Assembly (NCBI GenBank): GCA_030407315.1
Contig: JALQPE010001716.1
Coordinates: 141,233 to 205,232, forward strand
Source: Asparagopsis taxiformis
Taxonomy: Eukaryota; Rhodophyta; Florideophyceae; Bonnemaisoniales; Bonnemaisoniaceae
Direction: 5' to 3'
Length of the DNA: 64,000 nucleotides
Of the stretch, positions 24,761 to 34,854 are shown piece after piece. The position numbers and the translations under genes are program-made. The first letter of the stretch is position 1; each line of letters opens with the position of its first letter. The notes below the pieces were generated by a model that saw only the letters and a list, made by a program, of their open reading frames with translations, ran no database searches and was not told where the DNA came from.

Positions 24761-25929
24761 TTGTGGAGTATGCGTCTAGTGGTTTGTAAAGCTTGCAGAA
24801 CGGGATAGGGATGTGGGTGGCCCTATTTTATGAATACATGAGTACCAATATTCAGGGTTGACAAAGCGGAAAGGCATAGGCTCATACATGTTTGAGATTG
24901 CATAGTAGAGAAAATATTTTCATCGAAATTTACATGGAGCTGATGGAGGTTTTAAGGATGAGGTATGAGAGGAAGAAAATTCTTCTGTGGTATGAGGATG
25001 TGTTCTGTGGGGGGATGGAATCTTGGGATGGTACAGGGGGAGGTGGAAATGTACGGAGTGCGGGTTTAGAATGGATTGTGATTCGGAGAGGAGTGCCGAC
25101 AAGCATATTATGGGGATTGGGGAGACGCTGCGGGGTGTTGGGGTAGTGAGGGCGGAGGAGGTGTTTAGGTGGGACCGTAGGAGGGTGCGGTTGAAGGCGC
25201 CGAGAGGAGGGGTTTTTAGGAAAGTGAGGAGAAAGAAGGGGAGGGGGTGGCGTCTGTTCTGGCTGTGGTGAGTGGGGATGTGATGGAGAAGAAGGGGTTT
25301 ATTGTATTTGGGGAGGGAGGGGAGTGGGAGGAAGGGTGCGAAGTGGGGGGTTGATATGTGTTTCAGAGCGGGGAGGTTTCTGGGGATACGGCGGGGAGCC
25401 ACCCCGCAGTGCGGGAGCGTGGGCCGGTGGTGGTGGTGTATACGGTATCGAAGATGCGGATGGCGTGGGGGCATGGAGCAGCTGAGGGAGGGAGGGGTGG
25501 AGCAGGTCGGGTACGGGATGGGGAGTGAGAGGTTTTGGAAGAGTAAGCTGCAGGGGAAGTTTGTGTAGAGGGCGAAGGAGAGGGGTTGAGGGTAGAGGAG
25601 AGAGGGTACTGAAGAACAATACGTTTCAAAGGTGATGGGGGAGAGCATGGTCGAGGAGATAGGGGGTGTTTTGCCCTATTCTGAGGTAGTATGAGGACTG
25701 GTTATACGAAATCTGTACGGTAGAGCAGAAAAGTAGGTATGGAATGGAGGTGTGCACCGTGGAAGCGGGGATAGGTATCTGAAAATGCGTGCTAGAGTGG
25801 TATTGGGGGTGTTTGAGGTACAGTACGGGGGAGGTGAGCACCAACAGGAAGGGGGTGTGAGCGAGAGGATGAAAAAATTAAAGACGAAATTGGAGTCGAC
25901 CGACAAGGAAAAATAGAGTGGTCGCCGTG
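24761..25929. other. Purine-skewed stretch, no supported gene
   Basis: The plus strand from about 24,930 to 25,900 is strongly G and A rich, so the minus strand has few stops and shows a 242-codon frame (24,920-25,648) rich in Pro, Ser and His. It has no recognisable domain, and the low complexity explains the open frame. It lies upstream of the micro-exon array in that array's direction, so it could be a former 5' region of the element. I would not annotate a product. Confidence 0.3.
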
Positions 25930-26229
25930 ATGGATGCGGACATCCATGTCGAGCACGGCGGCAGAAATTTCTGGGGTCGAAATTTTTGAATTTCTGAACC
26001 GGCGCCCGTCCTAGGTGGACATAGACATGGCGGAAGTCCATCCCGAGGGGGACATCCGTGGTACTAGAAACATTGAATGTCGCCCTAGTAATACTAGACG
26101 TACTAGACCGCATGGACGTCCAGTTCTAGGCGGACATCCAAAAATACTGGAGAACATGGACGTCCGCCTAGTAATACTAGGTGTACTAGAGGTTGTGGAC
26201 GTCCGCGTCCATTTCCGAGAACACAGACG
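25930..26229 (-). repeat. Terminal inverted repeat of 12.8-kb element, right copy, outer end
   Basis: From 26,229 on the minus strand: CGTCTGTG, TGGACGCGGACGTCC, CTCTAGTACACCTAGTATTA, followed by several degenerate GGACGTCC and CTAGTA blocks, ending in CGGGCGCCGG and a GAAATTC motif. The first ~35 bases match the other two termini; the rest is a diverged version of the same repeat language. Confidence 0.7.
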
Positions 26230-26829
26230 GTGCTGTCTCGTGCGAGAGATATTCCCTGTTTGGGATAGTGATTCGGCGAGGGCGTCGACACGGTCGGACA
26301 GATGTCGGGTTGCTTCTGCGACTTGATCCAATCGGGGATCTTCTTCTTCCTCCCTACCGGATGTAGGGTCAGGAAAATCAGCCGATCGGATGCGGCGAGC
26401 AGGAAACTCCTGTTGTCCTAATGGACTGGCATTAAAGCCGTGAATCGAAAGCTCCTCCAGACGAGTTTCCAAAAGGGATACGCGTTTAGCGAATTCGGCT
26501 TTGACCTGATTCCAGGTTTCCGCTAGGAACTCGGCGTCCCGATCTTGGGTGGCTTCTCGGCTGGCGGCCATCAGCTTTGGCTCGACCAGTTCCATGACGG
26601 TTTCGACCGTAGCGTCTACGATTTCCGCCCTGCGGTCTTGAACAGTCTTCTCGACGACGGTGCTGAATTCAGCCTTGAATTCTTCCAACCGTTCGTTGAA
26701 GATTCGGTCAGCCCGATCTTGCAGGGTGTTAATCACCACGCCTTCTTCGGCGATCAGATCCGAATCGGATAAGTCGCTGGCAGGCGCTATGTCTTCACTA
26801 GAGGGTCCCGTTGTAGGGTTACGAGGCAT
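26230..26829 (-). pseudogene. Gypsy-A gag, N-terminal part
   Basis: ATG at 26,829 starts MPRNPTTGPSSEDIAPASDL. About 200 residues follow with long heptad-like stretches (two segments around residues 40-110 and 115-190), as in the coiled-coil N-terminus of the Gypsy-B gag. The frame is then cut at 26,230 by the terminal repeat of the 12.8-kb element, after SQTGNISRTRQH. The middle of gag resumes on the same strand at 13,395. It is a structural capsid precursor remnant and not functional. Confidence 0.7.
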
Positions 26830-26886
26830 CGTGAAGATGATGTGAAGGAAAATTTCTCTCAAAGAGACTTACCCGAGGGTACAAGG

Positions 26887-26904
26887 TTCTAGGTCGAGAG
26901 ACCA
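26887..26904 (-). promoter_or_regulatory. Gypsy-A primer binding site
   Basis: TGGTCTCTCGACCTAGAA on the minus strand lies one base after the LTR end. The same 18 bases occur at 27,822-27,839 in Gypsy-B. The TGG fits a tRNA CCA end, but the sequence is not the usual initiator-Met site. Confidence 0.6.
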
Positions 26905-26905
26905 A

Positions 26906-27156
26906 TGTAGCAGGTAGAAAATCCGCTAGAGCGGCAAACCACCCGACAGGTGTCCCGAGCCTCGGTAGAGGAAGTGGTAGAGCAGATGAACCTTATAGGT
27001 ACCCAGCGGGTAATCTCGTGAGAGAGAAGGTGTCGCTACCCGGAGGGGGTTGTGCGACAAAGGGGTGCTCACGCGAGAGGCGTACGGATAGAGCGAGTGA
27101 CGTAATCCGTCGAGCTGTTGGCTAACCCTAAGGTTTTCCCGGAGAGGGGTTGAACA
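26906..27156 (-). repeat. Gypsy-A 5' LTR (inferred bounds)
   Basis: On the minus strand this runs from TGTTCAACCCC to ...CTACA, TG...CA bounded, and is followed after one base by the primer binding site. A TATAAGG box lies at about 26,990-27,000. The start is inferred from the TG and from the head-to-head neighbour; no second LTR is in the window to confirm it. Confidence 0.5.
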
Positions 27157-27160
27157 ATAG

Positions 27161-27820
27161 TGTAGTATACGTGGCAATTCCGAAATTGCAAATATTTACG
27201 TTTTTCCGCGGAATTCGAATCTCGGCGGACACGACCGGCGACAGCAATGCACGAACATTGCTGGCGCATGCGCGCGCGCAACCGGCACACGTGTGCAACG
27301 AACGTACTGGCAACGGCCAACGGACCAACGGGTCCCTACGTGTGACCCACAAGGTCCTTTCCCATTCGGGGACGTTACGAACAGTGTTTACACTGTAAAG
27401 CGATGCCATCGTGGCTATATAGGTATTGGCATCGTGCCGGGAGGGAAAGGGGACAATTCATCGAACGGGCAACGGCTCTAGTCTACGACTGACTTCTACG
27501 TTTTACGTTTACGTTCTGCCTAACGAGGCTTCGTCTCCGTCGAGCTGCGTACTCCCTACCCATCGCCGCACGTAAGGCTGATTGCGTGTAGTGCCTCCGG
27601 GCTTGGTTGAGAGCGCCTCCGGTGACGCACCACCTCGTTTGCTAACGTAATCCTCGCGTGGATTGTTGCGTCGTGACGCTCGTGTCTACTCGCTAACCAC
27701 TCTACCTTCTACCGTTCTAACAATACAGTCAAACACCAGCGGGTGGACTGCTCGTTTCGTTTCGTAAGGACAGCGTGTCCGTAGCTCGTACCAGCTATCT
27801 AGAACTAACGTTGTTCCACA
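27161..27820 (+). repeat. Gypsy-B 5' LTR (inferred bounds)
   Basis: The stretch runs from TGTAGTATACG to ...TTCCACA, one base before the primer binding site. A clear TATA box (GGCTATATAGG, about 27,414-27,424) and a palindrome ACAGTG-TTTA-CACTGT (27,381-27,396) lie inside. Only 4 bp (27,157-27,160) separate it from the head-to-head Gypsy-A LTR. I found no matching 3' LTR up to 37,534, so the start is inference. Confidence 0.45.
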
Positions 27821-27821
27821 C

Positions 27822-27839
27822 TGGTCTCTCGACCTAGAA
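27822..27839 (+). promoter_or_regulatory. Gypsy-B primer binding site
   Basis: TGGTCTCTCGACCTAGAA, identical to the Gypsy-A site, sits one base after the LTR end CA. Its core GGTC-TCTC-GACC can itself form a small stem. Confidence 0.6.
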
Positions 27840-27919
27840 GTTGCTACGAGCATAACGACAACCAACGAGGTTGAGCTCTTTTACGTTAACGAAAAGCTAC
27901 GTGCTACAGACGACGGTCT

Positions 27920-30325
27920 ATGAATTACGCTGTGTCGAATTCCAGCGCGTCGCCCAGGCAACCGTTGCCAACGTCAGCGGACGCCGAAGCCGACGTGGCC
28001 TTGTCAGCAGAAGCGATCTTCGCGACTGATCGATCTATCCCGCCGGATATCGAGGCGATCGGCCAGCTACCACGTACGGTAAGCCCGTTTGAGTCCGTGA
28101 GTATGGACCCCGCAACGCGCGGTCAGCTCGAGCAAGGGAACGTGACTCCCACGGCACTACGTGTAGTGTACGAAGACCTTCGAGGTCACATCGAAAGGGC
28201 GAGCGACGCGGCCGTCGACGAAGCCGTAAGGCAGAGACTCGGAGTCTCGGAGCGCGAAGCTCGTGCGTTACGTGAACGCTCAGCGACCCTCGAACGGGAA
28301 AACGAAGATTTACGAAACCGCCTCTCCGCCGTGGAGGGAAGACTCGACTCGTTTGTCGTAGTATTCAACGAAATCGTCGCCGGACGTTCCGCTCCGCCGA
28401 GCGGAAGCGATCCCAATTACGATGAAGGCTCGCGCGCCTATAACTCGCAATCCTCCCCGGCCGTTCCGGGAGGATACCCACCAACACCCGGTCCGACGAC
28501 CCCGACCACGTACGGAAGGGGGGCGACAGTGCAACGAGCCATCGCCAACCCCGACGAGACGCCACGAAGGCAATTACGTTTTAACGATACGCCAGACCAC
28601 GCGCGGTCGGCGGACGCAGCACGAGCTGCGCAATTCGATACGAGAGCTCCCCCGCCACGTGAAACGTACATTCCGTGGCTGGGTACGTTCGGCACGACGG
28701 ACACGCGAGTCCACGAAAACGAACGTGCCGACGCGGTACGCTTACCAGGGAACGCCCTCGGACCCGTTTGCCACGCGTTGGCAGAGCACACGACAATGCT
28801 CGACGCATTTGCGAACGTGGTGTCGTACCGCATGTACCGACTTAACGATGTACGTGAACATCTCTACGTGAACGAGAGTCAAAGCGTACATAAGCTCAAA
28901 CGTGAGCTGGAGGGACTTTTCCCTACGTTAAAGCCGTTCTCCGGCCGGAATTCGATTACGTTGCTCGGATTCCTCGCCCAAATACGTGATGGGTTCAGCA
29001 CACTCGGAGTGTGCGAGGGAGTGGCAGTACGTGCGCTGCACTTCTTCCTCGAAGGGGACGCCCGACGGTTCTACGATTCCCAGTGTACGACTGGTGTGAT
29101 CACGACTGATCCGACGAAGAGGTTCTCGTGGCCTCACGTGATCAACGCGTTGATCAAACGATACCTGCAAGACGACGTGCTGCAGGAGGCCTACGAAAAG
29201 GTCACGATGATCACGCAGAGTCCTAACGAGGACGAGAATCAGTACGCTGATAGACTCGACACCGCCACGCGGGCGTGTAACTACGTGTTTACGGACCGAC
29301 TCCTCGTTCACCACTACGTACGTGGTTTGCTGCCCTCGACGCGGGCAGCCGTGACGGAACGACTCCGGTCACTCCCCGAACGAGAGAGGAACGACCTCAC
29401 CGTTGTGAGACGATTGGCGACGGCCGAAGGAACGACCTTCCGTGCACGTACGGCAGCTGTCGCGTCAGCCGCGAAACCGAAAGTGCGGTTTCCGGTGAAG
29501 CCTACGTTGGCTATTTCCGACCACGAGTCGAGGAAGTTCGCGGACTACGATGAGTCCGCGTACTTACGTAATGAACGGGCTAGCGAGCCCAGTTACCACG
29601 ATGGTAACCCGAACATCCCCGCGAGGGATGATGACGACGTGTCGCTCGCTGCGGCTCACGTTGCCGAGAACTTGGAGGCGATCCTCTTCACGAACGGGCC
29701 GCCGCCCAACGATACGAAAACGGCAAACGAAAAGCCGGACGAGCTCGAAGCTCGATTGAACCGTCCATGCGAGGACGTGCCGAAGCTCACGTGCGAGCAG
29801 ACGCAATTGGCGCACTCCGTAATCCCGAATGATTACTGGACGCTGTCGTGTTGGTCATGCCGCGAAGATGGCCACTCGACGTTTACGTGTCCGCGTCTGA
29901 CGCCAGATCAACGGATCTTTTTCGCGTACAAGTACTACCTCTTCCACGTGAAGAGCAACCCACGTCAGGCTGAGTACTTCCGCCAACGAATGGCTAAACG
30001 TAACCAGGAACGACCTGGCGAGCGAGGGAACGTGACCCCGCGGAGGTACGGCACGCCGCCTACGATACTCCGAAACCCCAATCGTGACGGGGGGAGGCCC
30101 TTCGACAGGCGCCGCGGCGACTTTCGTAATGACCGACGTGACCCCCGCCCATGGGCGAACGAACGAAATGGCCAGCGTAATGGCCGCAGCGGAGTCTACG
30201 TGACGACCTCCGCTGACGAAACACCACTCGAGGTGGAAACGAGTCACGATGACGAACGAGCTTCGTGGGCTCACGACGACGACGTGTCGAACGGCCCCGC
30301 GCCGGAAAACGACCAGGCGATGTAG
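27920..30325 (+). CDS. Gypsy-B Gag polyprotein
   Basis: An intact 801-codon gag starting at ATG 27,920, about 80 bases after the primer binding site. The N-terminus has a coiled coil (about residues 85-145, ALRERSATLERENEDLRNRL). A proline-rich linker follows, then a retrotransposon gag core (about 330-510, with FPTLKPFSGRNSITLLGFLA and FFLEGDARRFYDS; ANDEDENQYADRLD-like region), then a CCHC knuckle C644-C647-H652-C657 (CWSCREDGHSTFTC) and an arginine-rich tail. It would form the particle and package RNA. It overlaps pol by 61 nt, with pol in the -1 frame, so pol was presumably made by frameshifting; I see no textbook slippery heptamer in the overlap. The sequence is very rich in ACG and CGT triplets and shows no CpG depletion. 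Confidence 0.9.
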   Translation: MNYAVSNSSASPRQPLPTSADAEADVALSAEAIFATDRSIPPDIEAIGQLPRTVSPFESVSMDPATRGQLEQGNVTPTALRVVYEDLRGHIERASDAAVDEAVRQRLGVSEREARALRERSATLERENEDLRNRLSAVEGRLDSFVVVFNEIVAGRSAPPSGSDPNYDEGSRAYNSQSSPAVPGGYPPTPGPTTPTTYGRGATVQRAIANPDETPRRQLRFNDTPDHARSADAARAAQFDTRAPPPRETYIPWLGTFGTTDTRVHENERADAVRLPGNALGPVCHALAEHTTMLDAFANVVSYRMYRLNDVREHLYVNESQSVHKLKRELEGLFPTLKPFSGRNSITLLGFLAQIRDGFSTLGVCEGVAVRALHFFLEGDARRFYDSQCTTGVITTDPTKRFSWPHVINALIKRYLQDDVLQEAYEKVTMITQSPNEDENQYADRLDTATRACNYVFTDRLLVHHYVRGLLPSTRAAVTERLRSLPERERNDLTVVRRLATAEGTTFRARTAAVASAAKPKVRFPVKPTLAISDHESRKFADYDESAYLRNERASEPSYHDGNPNIPARDDDDVSLAAAHVAENLEAILFTNGPPPNDTKTANEKPDELEARLNRPCEDVPKLTCEQTQLAHSVIPNDYWTLSCWSCREDGHSTFTCPRLTPDQRIFFAYKYYLFHVKSNPRQAEYFRQRMAKRNQERPGERGNVTPRRYGTPPTILRNPNRDGGRPFDRRRGDFRNDRRDPRPWANERNGQRNGRSGVYVTTSADETPLEVETSHDDERASWAHDDDVSNGPAPENDQAM

Positions 30326-33300
30326 GTCACGAGCCACCCACATCGCCTGAACCCTTACGTGAAAGGGAGACGACCGACGTCGATGATTGGTCCTCCGCAG
30401 GCTCACCGATGAACGAGAGTTACGTAAAGCTCACGGCCGCGAAGGCCAACTCGAGTCACACGACACCCGACGTGGGGGAAGAAACGAAGTCCGACGGGAC
30501 GAACAAACCTCACACGAAGAGGAAGCCTCGCAGACGAGCGAGACGCGCTACCCGGAAGCACGACGCTTCCGAGCGCGAGAAAGCCAAGCACGCGGCTTAT
30601 ACGAAGCGTGTCGACGCAAAAGAAGCCATACGGGCTCATACGGTGAAGCGACGAACCGCTAGCGAAGACGCAGACCGCGCGCCGGTCAGGACCGAACCGT
30701 TGGTCCTCGACGGGCACACGTGCCTACTTGCTTCGAAGCATTATATCGTGTCCGGAACGATCGGACTAGACCTCAACGTGATGAGGGCGATTACCATCGC
30801 GATGGATACGTGCAGCGGCTACAACTTGATACGAACAAGTTTACTACCCTACGACTGGGTCGACCGCTGTCTACGTGACGAAGAGCTACCGAAGCTCGGA
30901 GACGCCAACGGGCGACGTTTGCCTATCGAAGGCGCCCTCCTGCTTCGTGTCAGGCTTGGGAACTCGCTGTTCCGCGTAAAATTCTTCGTAGCCAACACGC
31001 TGGCTGTTCCCGTCATAATGGGCACGTCGTTCATGTCGAAGCATGTCGATGCTATACGCTGTCGAGCGCAGACAATCGACCTCCATCGAGGGGATACGAT
31101 ACCCATTATCGCGGAGGGCGATACGAAGACTCCGTACGAGGAGGGGGAAGAGACGAATCCAAACGTGGAGCCCCCGAAACGCCGCGAGCGTAACGCGGCC
31201 TCGAATAGGCCGAGCCGAACGTTCTCGGTTCGCCTGACGAAGTACACGCGTGTACCGGCGATGTCGCAACGGACCGTCAACGTGACGACGGACGCGACCG
31301 GACTCGTGTTCCTCGAACCGAAAGCGTCGGTGCAATTCCGGCATGGGCTGCGCATAGCCAACGGAGTGGTCGACGTAGGACCCAGAGAGACGTTCTCTAT
31401 TATCGTGTCTAATTTCACGAAGAAGGACCGCGAGCTGCCGAAAGGCGCGACGATTGCGTACGCGGTACGCTCCCCGTTGGGAATCGTCCCACTCAAGCGT
31501 GAGGGCGGCGAAGCCCTCGCGAAGGTTTTGAACCTACCGCTAGTCGACGCGACGACGCGGACAACTACGAACGGGTTGGGCGACGAAACGCCAGACCCGT
31601 TGGTCAACGAAAAGGGGAACGACCCCGCCACGGATTGGCAGTCGACAATCGATTTGTCGCACCTCGACGACGAGGATTTACGAAAGCGCATCAACGAGAT
31701 GCTAGCTACACATTCGTCAATGTGGACGAGCGGACGCCTCGGCGAAATCAATGCTACGGAGCATCGAATCGAACTCGAACCGGGCACGCGGCCCATACGT
31801 TCAATGCCCTATCGTCAGGGTCCGGCTTTACGTACGATAGCCGAGGAGCAGATCACGAAGATGCTCAACGAAGGGGTTATCGAACCCGCGTCCAGCGAAT
31901 GGGCGTCACCAATCGTGTTGGTGCCGAAGAAGGACGGATCCTTACGTTTCTGTGTCGACTACAGGCGTTTGAACGCGAAAACGATCGCTGATTCGTACCC
32001 GCTTCCTCGTATGGAAGATTGCCTCGATTCGCTTGGCGACGCCGCCATCTTCACGACACTCGATTGTAACGCCGGTTACTGGCAAGTGCCCGTCTCCGCC
32101 GAGGACCGTGATAAGACAACGTTTACGTCTTTCATGGGAACGTATCGCTACGTGCGAATGCCATTCGGGCTACGAAATTCCCCCGCTACGTTTCAGCGGA
32201 CGTTGGACATCATCCTCTCCGGAGTACGTTGGCAATCGTGCCTTGTTTACTTAGACGACGTAATCGTCTTTTCGAAAGACCTCGAGTCTCACCTGGGTCA
32301 CGTTGACCAGGTGCTTTCCCTGCTTCGCGCAGCGGGAGTAACGTTAAAGCTCACGAAGTGCTCGTTCTTTCAACCACGGGTTGACTACCTGGGGCACGTG
32401 ATTACCCCAGGGAAGCTGCACGTCGCAGCACGGAACAAGGAAGCCTTTCGTACGGCCACGTTCCCGCGGGATAAGACGCAATGTCGATCGTTTTTGGGCG
32501 CAGCCAACGTTTACCGCCGTTTCGTAAAGGCGTATGCCGAGATCGCTCGGCCACTCAACACGATGTTGAAGAAGGACGCTTCCCCCGATTGGACGAACCC
32601 AACGGACACGCAAACGAATGCGTTCGAAACGTTGAAGACAATACTGGTGTCGCCACCAGTATTGCACCTTCCGAAGGCGGGACGTCCGTTCATGATCGAT
32701 ACCGACGCGTCGGCGTATCAGCTGGGAGCTACGTTGCTCCAGCAGCAAAACGAGGATAAGCCCAACGAATGGGTGCCGATTGGGTACTGGTCGAAGACCC
32801 TTAACGAAACCGAACGTGGTTACTCGGCGACCGAGCGCGAGTGCTACTCCGTCGTTTGGGCGATAACGTCGCTCCGACCCTACGTAGAGGGTCAACGATT
32901 TACCGTACGTACGGACCACGAAGCCTTGCGTTGGCTAATGACGCTTACGGACGCGTCCGGACGACTACTACGATGGAGGCTACGCGTTGCCGAATTCGAT
33001 TTCGAAGTTACGTACAGGCCTGGGCGCGTGCACCAGGTACCTGACGCTTTATCACGTGTGATATCTACGTATGACGACGGTCGCCCCGTCGACGATGACG
33101 TACCATCGTACGGGGACGCGGTCCTCGTGACGACTCGCAGTCGGCGACAACCCACACGAAGTGGGCAGGGACGAACGACGTCCGTACGTAAAAAGGCAAC
33201 GAATGCCAGGGGTCACGACGACCCGTTGAACGAGACTCGTGATGAACGAACACCAGCCACGACGGCTGGCCACGATGAACGCGAGTTCAACCACGATGCG

Positions 33301-34854
33301 TCGCTCTATGACGTTCTTGACGAGGAACCGGATTTCCTCGACGAACAGCGCGCTGCTGAAGACGATTCGGCACGCGTGCCACCAGCTGACGTTCAGCTCC
33401 CCATTACGAGGGACGAGCTTATCGAAGCTCAACGCGAGGACACGTTCTGTCAAACGATACTGACACGACAGTCCGAGACGCAGGACGCTGCATTCTTCGA
33501 AGGCCACGATGGCCTACTCCGACGCCGGAACCCTCACGACGAGGAACGTACACAAATCGTTGTGCCGGCTTCGTTACGCCCGAGGCTGCTGGAGTTAACG
33601 CACCACCACGTCGTCGCTGGACATCCCGGACAAACGCGTATGTACTACACCCTACGGAGGACGTACTACTGGCCCGCGATGGCCGCCGACATCCACGCAA
33701 CGGTACGAAACTGCGCTGGATGTGCGAAGAACCGCGTAAAGCTTCGCAAACGGACGAACCCGTTACGTTTATTTCCGGCTACGGAGCCGTTGCGAGACCT
33801 ATGTATCGACATACTGCGTCCGCTTACGAAGACCACGCGTGGCAACCGATTTATTCTCGTTATAACGGACCGCTTCACGAAGCTGACTAGAGTCGTACCT
33901 CTACGTAATATCGATTCCGCCAACGTGGCGAGCGCGTTCGTCAACGCGTAGGTCTTCTCGTATGGACCCCCACGGACGCTCATAAGCGAAAACGGGAAGC
34001 AGTTCGCTGCTAAGTTCTTTCAGCGCGTTTGCAACGAGATTGGCGTAACGAACGTCTTTACGTCGACGTACCACCCCCAAACGAACGGGCAGGTGGAGCG
34101 CTACAACAGGACGATCCTGGCGATGCTGCGCAATTACGTGAACGAAAACCAGAACGACTGGGATCGATACGCATCGGCGTTAACGTTTGCGTACAACACG
34201 CATGTGCATTCGAGCACGGGCACGACGCCCTTCGACTTGATTCTCACGAATCCACCGCCACCGTTGGCGCTACACACGTCGGTAACGAACCGCGAACTAC
34301 CCGACGGGGGAGGGCGAGCCACTTACGTTCGTGAGCTCGCCACAACGATGGATAACGCGTATCGAACGCTGAAGGCCGCGCAGGCACGTTATAAACGAAA
34401 TTTCGACAAGCGAGTCCGTGTCTCGAATCGAAACATCCGCGCGGGAGAATACGTATTCATCGACCCGACGGACGGGACCACGAAGGGCACGAAGCTCGGC
34501 AACCACGCGTTGGGACCGTTCCGCGTACTACGTAACGACGTACGTACGTTCGTCATCCAACGAGGAGACGTAGTTGAACGTGTCAACTCGGACCGCGTTG
34601 CGTACGCGCCAACGCCGGCGAACGCGCCCCCGCCGGAGCCATACGATGCCACCGAGGCAGACCTCGACAAGAACCGCGACGGTCCGGCGTATGTAGTAGA
34701 CGACCTACTCAACCATCGCGTAAACGATGACGGCACCCTAGACTTCCTCGTGAAGTGGGTCGGGTATCGTAACCCTACGTGGGAGCCCCGCCGGAACGTA
34801 TCTGAAGAGAGCGTCTCTCGATACTTCGCACGCGTGCGACGAGCAACAACGTGA
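30265..34854 (+). pseudogene. Gypsy-B Pol (protease, RT, RNase H, integrase, chromodomain), three lesions
   Basis: Domains in order: retropepsin at about residues 160-265, with the active-site triad reading DTC (AMDTCSGYNLI) instead of DTG; reverse transcriptase about 500-770 with YLDD at 32,248-32,259; RNase H (FMIDTDASAYQLG, ERECYSVV, RTDHEALRWL, PDALSRV); integrase with an intact HHCC zinc motif, the first catalytic Asp (CIDIL) and the last Glu (NGQVERYNR), but ISENGKQF where an Asp is expected. A TAG at 33,949-33,951 interrupts the integrase core, and the frame resumes at once to 34,854. The C-terminus is a chromodomain (VDDLLNHR...LDFLVKWVGYRNPTWEP), which places it among chromoviruses, whose integrase reads histone marks. 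It is probably inactive but recently so. Confidence 0.9.

Larger units (their letters stand above)
13396..26229. mobile_element. ~12.8-kb TIR element, right copy (complete)
   Basis: The left end, read on the plus strand from 13,396, is CGTCTGTGTTTCGGAAG then TGGACGCGGACGTCC. The right end, read on the minus strand from 26,229, is CGTCTGTGTTCTCGGAAA then TGGACGCGGACGTCC. These are terminal inverted repeats that continue into CTAGTA-rich subterminal repeats. The flanks are both gag coding sequence of one minus-strand gypsy element (Gypsy-A). The flanking tetranucleotides are GTGT on the left and GTGC on the right, a possible decayed 4-bp target duplication, which is weak evidence. The copy contains 43-bp repeats, 24-bp repeats, a micro-exon-like array on the minus strand, a nested fold-back element (17,105-24,760) and a purine-skewed stretch. 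No transposase is recognised, so the class is unknown; a fold-back type element is the best description. Confidence 0.75.

Noticed and set aside
24920..25648. 242-codon minus-strand frame rich in Pro, Ser, His and Leu
   Set aside because: The purine/pyrimidine strand bias removes stops by composition alone, and there is no domain, no conserved motif and no supporting copy in the window.
30265..30325. A -1 frameshift site in the gag-pol overlap of Gypsy-B
   Set aside because: The frame relation fits -1 frameshifting, but the only A-rich candidate (CCGGAAAACG) does not match the usual X XXY YYZ rule, so I did not annotate a site.
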